A DNA stretch of 64,000 nucleotides. It comes from Vibrio tarriae. Lineage in GTDB: Bacteria > Pseudomonadota > Gammaproteobacteria > Enterobacterales > Vibrionaceae. How positions within the stretch are numbered: the first letter of the stretch is position 1; each line of letters starts with the position of its first letter. A model generated the notes under the pieces. The model did no database searches, was not told the DNA's origin, and saw nothing but the letters and a program-made list of their open reading frames with translations. Of this stretch, positions 53,404 to 61,800 are shown piece after piece. Where the stretch lies: the NCBI RefSeq assembly GCF_002216685.1, contig NZ_CP022352.1:186001-250000 (forward strand), written 5' to 3'. Made by a program: the position numbers and the translations under genes.

Positions 53404-54648
53404 GTGAATCAACTGAAAAAGGATATTTCTCTGGGAGCAGGAATCGCTCAACTTTCCACGACGTTAATGGGGACCGGACTGTTTATGGTTCCAGCGATTG
53501 CCGCAGGGATCGCCGGTGTATTCTCACTCTGGGCATGGCTGCTGCTGTTTGTTGCGATTTGCCCGATCGCCTTGACCTTTGCGCAATTAGGTAAACGTTA
53601 CCCCAATGCGGGGGGCACCGCTTACTTTGTACGCCAAGCATTTAATCCACGCCTTGAACGTGCAGTGGCATGGTTGTTTCTCAGCGTTATTCCTGTGGGC
53701 GTTCCGGCGGCAGTCACGCTCGCCGCCAGTTTTCTGCAAGCCTTACTCCCAGCGCCTTTGGCTAACCCACTGCTGACCCAAACTCTAACTATATTGCTCT
53801 TAGTTGGGGTTAATTTGGCGGGTACTAAGTCATCAGGCCGTTTACAAACCCTCATCGCGTTGGCCATTTTCAGTTTGGTGATTGCTCTTTGGTGGCGTGG
53901 TGAAGTAACCACGCAAGATTTGGTCATGCCTGCATTAACGCAGGAGGGATGGGCTTCGATCGGAGCCGCGCTGGCGGTCATGTTCTGGTGTTTTGTCGGC
54001 ATTGAGGCTTTTGCCCATATGGGAGAAGAGTTTCGTAATCCGCAACGCGATTTTCCATTGGCGATTTTGATCGGCAGTTTTGTCGCTGGATTGACCTACT
54101 GGGCGTGTTCCGTCGTCGTACTGAAATTTGGTGCGTTTGGCACTCCTCAATTTGATAGTGGCGCGATTCCTTGGCTCAGTGACCAACTGTTTGGCACTCG
54201 CTGGGCAATCATGATCAGTGTGATTGGCTTTTTAGCCTGTTTTGCCAGTCTGAACCTTTACACTCAAAGCTTAGCGCGCATGGTGTGGGCACAAGCACGA
54301 GAATATCGTCCTGAAAGTGCGATCGCTCGCGTCTCGATTCGGGGAGTTCCTGCTCACGCAACGATACTCGTCGGAGTGGTGCTGTTTGCTTCTTGCTTTA
54401 TTGGCCATTTGACTGGGCTTGATCTCGAATTCTTCCTCAAGCTGGCGAATGGTATTTTTGTATTGGTTTACTTATTGGCGATGTTAGCCGCATTCAAACT
54501 CCTGACGGGATGGAGTAAACACCTTGCTGGCTTAGCTTTGGTTTTGTGTGCTGGAGTGTTTATCTGTTTAGGCTGGTCAATGCTATACGCTCTAGGCGTC
54601 TTTGTGCTATTGATTCGGCCATGGCAAGCTCGGGTGCAAACAATCTAA
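53404..54648 (+). CDS. yjeH: YjeH-like amino acid exporter (APC superfamily)
   Basis: About 414 residues from GTG (VNQLKKDISLGAG), preceded by AGGTGG; the ATG at 53326 has no ribosome site and adds a cysteine- and arginine-rich tail. Twelve membrane segments; GAGIAQLSTTLMGTGLFMVP, WLFLSVIPVGVPAAV and MFWCFVGIEAFAHMGEEFRN strongly resemble E. coli YjeH, an exporter of methionine and branched-chain amino acids. It is divergent from the LysE-type exporter gene. Confidence 0.88.
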   Translation: MNQLKKDISLGAGIAQLSTTLMGTGLFMVPAIAAGIAGVFSLWAWLLLFVAICPIALTFAQLGKRYPNAGGTAYFVRQAFNPRLERAVAWLFLSVIPVGVPAAVTLAASFLQALLPAPLANPLLTQTLTILLLVGVNLAGTKSSGRLQTLIALAIFSLVIALWWRGEVTTQDLVMPALTQEGWASIGAALAVMFWCFVGIEAFAHMGEEFRNPQRDFPLAILIGSFVAGLTYWACSVVVLKFGAFGTPQFDSGAIPWLSDQLFGTRWAIMISVIGFLACFASLNLYTQSLARMVWAQAREYRPESAIARVSIRGVPAHATILVGVVLFASCFIGHLTGLDLEFFLKLANGIFVLVYLLAMLAAFKLLTGWSKHLAGLALVLCAGVFICLGWSMLYALGVFVLLIRPWQARVQTI

Positions 54649-54690
54649 TGGTGTGGAGTGGTAGTTAAGATTAAGAAGGGAAACAGCGCT

Positions 54691-55671
54691 TTAGAAAAGT
54701 TCAACGTCATCAGAAAATGGCCGTTGCGCGCTGGCAATTTTACCGTTCTCACACAGCTGTTCATAGCAGTGCACCTGATTTCGACCATGCTCTTTGGCGT
54801 AATACAGTGCTTTATCGGCATGATCGAGAATGGTAGGTAAATAGTCGCCTGGTCTGAGTGAGCAAAAACCAGCGCTAAAGCTCAGTTCACCAATTCTCGG
54901 GAAGTTATGGCGTCGGATCTGCTGGCGAAAGCCATCCAACTGCTGTTTGATTTGTTGTTCATCTCCGCTTGAAAAAATAATCACAAACTCCTCACCACCA
55001 AAGCGAAATAGCTGAGAAGACGGGCCGAAATAGTGCTGCATCTGTTGAGCAAATATCAGCAGAATTTCATCACCTATCATGTGACCGAAGTGATCATTGA
55101 TCGCTTTAAAATGGTCAATATCCAACATCGCGATCCAGAGTTTATGATTCTCTTCTATCGAGGGATTGATGGCAAAGGTGTGGCGTAATCGGTCTTCTAA
55201 CGTGCGACGATTCAGTAATCCGGTCAGCTTATCGCGCTCACTCTCATGCAAAATCATCGTGTAATTACGATAAATTTTCGCAAACCCGTCGATCAACATA
55301 CGATAAGGTTCAGGATCTTTATTGAGGATTAAGCAGAGTTCTGCGGAAAAATGCTCTTCTATCGGAATCGGGCAAAAGCATTGATATTGACCATTCGCTT
55401 GTTTAGAAAAGGCCATTGTAGATTGGGAATGCTGATAACCATTGTCAGCACACACTTGATCATATTGCCACTGGTACTGTTTTTTACCTGCAGCATCTTT
55501 GGTAATCATTAGGCGTGCCACCATAAGGGTTGAACGTCCAAGATGGTGAAATAAGGTCGCCGTGGAGAGCGGTAGCAATTCCGATAAGGTCGCCAAAATG
55601 CTGTAACTGAGTGTCAAAGAGTTTTTCTGCTCAGTAATTTCAATAACCGATTCAAGCACCTTATCATTCAT
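54691..55671 (-). CDS. Diguanylate cyclase (GGEEF) with GAF-like N-terminus
   Basis: 326 residues. An N-terminal sensor region of about 150 residues precedes the GGDEF domain (RDKLTGLLNRRTLEDRL to the end), catalytic motif GGEEF in FRFGGEEFVIIFSS. The usual inhibitory RxxD is absent: the corresponding position reads PSSQ. It is cytoplasmic and should make cyclic di-GMP without product inhibition at that site. It lies directly downstream of the giant adhesin gene on the same strand. This neighbourhood matches the V. cholerae pair I remember as VCA0848-VCA0849. Retention of such adhesins is controlled by cyclic di-GMP through LapD/LapG. Confidence 0.92.
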   Translation of the reverse strand: MNDKVLESVIEITEQKNSLTLSYSILATLSELLPLSTATLFHHLGRSTLMVARLMITKDAAGKKQYQWQYDQVCADNGYQHSQSTMAFSKQANGQYQCFCPIPIEEHFSAELCLILNKDPEPYRMLIDGFAKIYRNYTMILHESERDKLTGLLNRRTLEDRLRHTFAINPSIEENHKLWIAMLDIDHFKAINDHFGHMIGDEILLIFAQQMQHYFGPSSQLFRFGGEEFVIIFSSGDEQQIKQQLDGFRQQIRRHNFPRIGELSFSAGFCSLRPGDYLPTILDHADKALYYAKEHGRNQVHCYEQLCENGKIASAQRPFSDDVELF

Positions 55672-55746
55672 ACGTTTTTCTATCCGACTGAGAACCGCGT
55701 TTACTCAATTATAGAAAAGGAAATAAAGAATAGAAAAATCGCGAGA

Positions 55747-55779
55747 GGAAAAAATCAGCCCCTAAAAGAAGGGGCTGAT
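55747..55779 (-). terminator. Terminator of the giant adhesin gene
   Basis: A 9-bp stem ATCAGCCCC/GGGGCTGAT with an 8-nt loop, followed on the minus strand by TTTTTTCC, 23 nt past the stop. Confidence 0.9.
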
Positions 55780-55801
55780 GATTCAGTCGTAGAATGGATC
55801 G

Positions 55802-58800
55802 TTAGTCGTGACGCAACAAATTCTGATCCAACAAAGTGCCGATAATGTCCAGTGAACTCATTCCAGTGAAATCAATTTGAGTCGCGAGGTTTTCGATCAC
55901 AATGGTTTGTTGAACCTGATTGTCGGCTGTCACTTGTAAGGTGACATCACTGTTCACGACTTGTGCCATCAACTGATTGGAGGAGCTCAAGTTAACCAAC
56001 AGTTGGTCTAGATCCAGATTGTTGTTCAAATCTTGCACGACGTCCGTCAAATCAATGCTATCGCCTTCACTTACGTTGAAATCACGAATGCGATCTACCT
56101 TGTCATCAACACCGTCAAGCGTCCACTTGAACAAATCTGCGCCAGCACCACCCTCCAATATGTCAGCACCCAAACCGCCCACCAGTACATCGTCACCCGC
56201 ACCGCCTTGAACAAAGTCATCACCGCTACCGGACAATAGCGTCATGCCGCTATTGTCCGCCACCAGCAAGCTATCATCGGTTGCACTGCGATGATCCAGC
56301 AGTGAACCATCTGCCGCAATCTCAATCCGATAATCGATGCTGTTTGCGGATGGCGCGCTGCTACCATCACTCTCGGTAGACAGTGCTGTAAGCGACAAGG
56401 TGTGTAATCCCTCCTCCAAACCGACTACTTTGAGACTCTCTAGCGCATCAGGAGAGACTTCCCAGAGGCCATTACCTAAATCGGTCACTGAGCCTGTCGT
56501 GCTGCTTAAGCTCGCCCCCGCTGGAAGATGATCGACACGCAAACTCAAGGTTTCATGTAAATCCGTTAAGGCCGCAATCGCGCCTAAAAGAGCAATCCCT
56601 TGTGCACTCACGCTCTGATTAGCATAAATCTGCTGGGCATAACCGAAGGCAGGATTCATGCTCAAGCTTGGCGCGTTAGCCACCGGATTGACCTGAATCG
56701 GGTAAGTTTTGCTCTCTTCCAATGCCATGCCTGAGGCATTTTCGAAGTAGACGCCCATATCCTGCGCAGTCACGGTGAGATTGATTTGCGTCCCTGCGAT
56801 AGTCGCTGCATCCACAAATAAGCCGTAAGCGGAGTCACTATGGTTCAGTAGCGCGTTAATCGCCTCTGGACTGCCTTCGAGGATCACACTGCCATCCAAT
56901 GCATAACTGACGGCCACTGAGCTGCCTGCTGGCACTTGTGCACTCAAAGTACCTTCGCTGACACTCAACGTCACCTTCATCAGATCATTGGCGTGAACAC
57001 CCGCGTAATCGACATCTGAGACCGTAATGCCAGTCAGTTTTTGTCCTGATGCTTCATCAATTTGTGTGGTCATCGAAGTCGCATCAATCTCAGGTTTATC
57101 ATTGATTGCGGTTACCTCAATCACAAACTGCGCGCTGTTATCGTGTGCGGTTGAAGCATCGCCCGCGATTTCAATCCCTGAGTTGCCGTTGTCGTTTACA
57201 TTCAGTGTCACGGCTACCTGACCATAGAAATCTGGCGCTGGCACAAATTTAACCACTCCTGACGCAATCGCCGCATTGATATCTGCCACATTACCCGTGA
57301 TGGAAAGCGCCCCCGTACCATCGCCCTGAATGGTCAAACCGCTGCTAAGCGATGAGTCGATGATCAGCACGCCGCTATTCACTCCGATTTGCAGCGTATA
57401 ATCCGTATTCGGGTCATCCAACTGGGCATCAATATCAGCCAACGTGAAGCTATTGAGCAGTAGAGGTGTATCCTCTTCCGTCACTTGATCCTGCACGTTA
57501 ATCAATTCTGGACGATCGTTCACCGCCGTCACATCTACATGCACATCAAACTCTTGCGCACTACCAAGGTGCTGATCACCTGCCAATCCGGTATCCACGG
57601 ACTGCACTTTAAAATGCAGATTGCCATTCCAATTCAGTTGGTTGTTATCGCCGGAATTGAACACCACTTTATCAAGCTGCTGCGCATTAATTTCAAATAC
57701 CCAAACGCCGCCACCAAGAGAGGTTCCCAAGGTGCCATCCGCCAAGCTCAAGGATGCGCCATCCGGCACACCGGAGATCTCAACACGCAAAGTCTCTGGG
57801 CTGTTTTCGGTGTAATTCGCCCCCCCCGGTAAGCTTGGTGCTTTATCGAGAATTTGCGCACCAAGAGCGATGTCGATCGCTTGTCCTTCATTGCCCACCA
57901 CATCTTGCGCTGGCGTAATATCCACATCGTCGCCGACCGGCGTTATATTTAGGGTAAATTGGCCAGTATGTTCCACAGGTTGGTTAAGCAATGACTCTTG
58001 GGTATAGACCTTGATCCCCAATTGCACTTCACCACTGAAATCTTTGGCCGGTTTAATCGCCAGCGCTGATAGATCCAAGCTGGTTAAATTCGGATTGCGA
58101 ATTTGCACGCTCCACTCGCCGCCGCCGTTATTTTTCACCACATAGTCACTCGACAGTGACTTGACGAGGAAATCGGTCGGCAATCCAGTGAGAACCAAGG
58201 AAACAAATTGCTCCGAGCCATCATTGTCATTCAGGCTAACGTTAAACGCACTGCCTTGATCGGCAAGGGCAATCCAACTGTCTTCATCCCCGGTCACCGA
58301 AATCGGACTACCAGAGCCAATCGTGATATCGTCCACCACAGGTTTCACTTCAAAGCTGACTTGAGAGGTGAAGGTTTTATCAGCATCGCTGCTGCTCACA
58401 CCTTGTGAACTGGCGTTGGTTTCATCAAATACGGTGCTGTCAGTGACTTTTCCGGCCACAGTAATTCCCACGGTATTGATGTCGTTACCGCTTGGATAGT
58501 TCGGCGCAGGCTTGAAGTATATTTCGCCGAGTGCAGCCGGCAGCTGTGCTTGAGTGAGCGTAATGCTGGTTCCCAAACTTTGGCCATTGGCATCGACAAA
58601 TACGCCCGCATTGGTGTCATTCAACGTCAGGGTGACTTCAGTTAATATTTCTTGCCCTTGCGTATTACCATTGAGGCTATCCGCCAAACCAATCGCGAGA
58701 TTGAGGTGCACAATGCCATCTTCATAGGCGATACCGTCTTGCGTTGGCGTATCGTTCGCCAAATCGGTCGGTTGATGGTTTGCATCCAGTCCCAGCGTCT

Positions 58801-61800
58801 CTTGCACATTGAGTGTAATGCTTGGGGTCACATGATTATCGAGTGGCTGATCGCCACTGCTGCTGAGTACATCCGCAACCGGAGAGATCGCGACAGGCAC
58901 TTGCGCCGTCAATGTTTTCTCATCACCCGACTGAGTATCTGTCGTCACAAACGTGATCGGCAGCTTAAAATCCCCCGCAAAATCGCGCGGTGGGATCAGC
59001 ACCAATCCTTCCAATCCAGAAATCGAACCATCGGCATTCAACGTGCCTTTAAACACGTATTGGCCATCAACAAAGTTGAAATCTTGCCCACCAATCGAGG
59101 CTCCGGCAGGCAGATCGCTCGCGTTAATCACAATACTCAGTTCATCGGCTACCGCATCAAAGCCGGTGGCATTGACCATGAGTTTGTCTTGGATCTGTTG
59201 TCCCAAATCCACCGTGTTATCTTCTTTGCCAATCACCAAATCATCGGCATCGCCAACCCAGTTGAGCTGCGCGGCAACGCTGTTATTACCCGTGACCACG
59301 GTGGGGAAACTCAACGTTAACTCCGTGCTCACCTGCTCGGTGATTTTCGCTTCATTGCTGTCTTCACCTTGGTCATAGACTTTGGCGGTGATGGTGATCT
59401 TGATGTCGTTGAAACCGTTGTTATCCGGGTCGTTATTACTGCTGTACACCAAACCATTGGGCGCTTTGATGCTGAAATCAGCTTCGTTGGTGATTGTCCA
59501 TGTGCCATCACCGTTGTTGATTGCGCCAGTGATCAGCAGTTGGTTCAATACCTCCGGCGGTACGTTGCCAAAACTGACCACCAGTTGATCCACCAACTCA
59601 GCGGACTGATAACTGCCTGCGGTGTTGCTATCAAGGTTATCAAAGCGAATCACATTCGCCCCCGCTTGACCGCCACTCGCATCATTGATGGTGAAATCAA
59701 TCTTGCCACTGGCATCAGCTTGTACCGTTTGAGTAGCGCTGCCCGCGTTTTCGACTAACAGTTGCCCATCCGGCTCAGCGATCGGGTTCACTTTCACGCC
59801 AATCGAACCGTGGATCACTTCCTCAGCAATACCTTGACCTGGATTACCCGCATCCACGTACTCGTGATCTTGCTCTTTCACGGTAATCGTCGTATCCAGT
59901 GTGAAGTCGGTACTGGAGTTGTGCGGAGGAATGACCTGAATGTAGCCTGCCGCGGAAACCTGATTTGAGAAATCGAGATCCGATTGTCCTACTGCAGGTT
60001 CAAGTACCAGCACGCCATTGACTAAGGTCACTTCCACATTATTGACGAACACTCGGCTACCATCTGGGAAGCCAGAGATTTCAACTCGGCTGAAGTACTC
60101 TTGCGCATCAGGGTTTTGAATATTCCCCGGCGTGTTTTGCGGCACCCAAGTGACATGAATACGGCTGTCTTCATTGCCAGACACGGCATTGTGGTAGTTT
60201 TCGGTCACATCAATTTTGGGCTCAACCAAAATACGGATGGTTTCGTCCACTTGGCGTACATGACCATCGTTTTCGGTGACAATCACCGTCGCCTTAATAT
60301 CAATATTGGCGGTTGATGAAGCCACTGGCTGAACCTGAATGCCGGTGATCACTTGCGCAGTCGTTAAGTTGGCTTGGTAAATCGGTTTATGGTTGCTGTC
60401 GTAGCCAGCAAACACCAAATCGACGCTCGTACCGTCACTGTCAAACAGCTTTACACCGTCCGGAATGTTCGAGAGCAGTACCGAAATGGTTTCTGAGCTG
60501 TCCGTCGGGCTGTCCGCGATTTCACCAGAAATGATACTGAAGTTGAGATCGACTAAGCTATCTTCCGCTACGGTAGCCATCACGCCTTGATGAGTACCGT
60601 CATTAAATGACTGCCATTGCGTATTGCCGCTAATAAAATCAACATTCGGAAGATCGGCGACTCCTTTCACGGTGACATTGACGGTTTTGCTGCCTAGCGA
60701 TTCAATATCCTGAGCTTGACCCGTTGATAGGTTAGCCGTGTCTTTCACAATGCCTTCAACCACAAACGAGAAATTCTCGTTGCTGTGTTTCGTTGGTAGA
60801 ACCTCAACCTGAGATAGCGCACTCTGCGGGATCTCATAGTAAGTTTCCCCGTTAGGGTAGGTTCCAACCGTGATCAGACTTGGGGCAGAGCCTAACCACA
60901 CCAAAGTGGCGCCCGTGTCGGTAAAATCGGACAGACGAACGAACAGCGCTTCTGAGCCATCCGCATCGTTTGAGCCAGTCATGGAAATCACTTCACTGAG
61001 CAGGAGAGGATCGTGCTCAACACTCGGATCAACCGCATTTTGATTGGAAGCGTTATCTTCAAAAATCGAAATACGATTAACGGTAAAGCTGCCGCGATCC
61101 GCTTCTGGCGCAACATCAATCACAATCTCTTTGGTTTCTGATTGCGCCGTCTGCTTGCCAGCAACGTAATTGGTGGACTCTTTAGTGATGGCCGTGACAT
61201 CCAGTTTGATTTGGCCTGCGAAGTTATCCGCCGGGTCGACCTGAACTTGGGCTATCTTGTTAGCTGGCACTTCATAGTAAGTACCATTAGCATCGGTTTT
61301 GGTTGGGATCGGCGAGCCATCGCTATACACCAAGTTGGCGTTTGCGCCATTTTCAGTAAAACGAATCTGGTAGGTGATCGCCTCAGGATTACTGTTGTCT
61401 TGAGTCTCCGCTGCGATATTGAGGCTAACATTACTGCCATCTTCCACCGCATCATAGTGAAACTCACTGCTGCTCTTCCACGTCGCAATATCCGCTACGC
61501 TTTCAATCTCGATGCGCATATTGCCGTTGGTGACATGGTCAAGCACACCATTGTGCAGAATTTCCACTCTCACAGAGGCATTCATGCCTCCATTGCCTGT
61601 CGAGTAGTGACGATCTGGCACAAAGTAGAGGTTTTCGACCGTGGCAATAGTGCCATTGATCGATTGTTGCAACAGTGCAGCAGGCAACACAACATGTCCG
61701 CTCGCCGGATCGACATCCAGTTTCACTAGTTGGTTGCCGCTATCCAAATAATAGAAATCGCCACGGATCTGGTTTGGATTCCAAATCGAGACTTCACCTA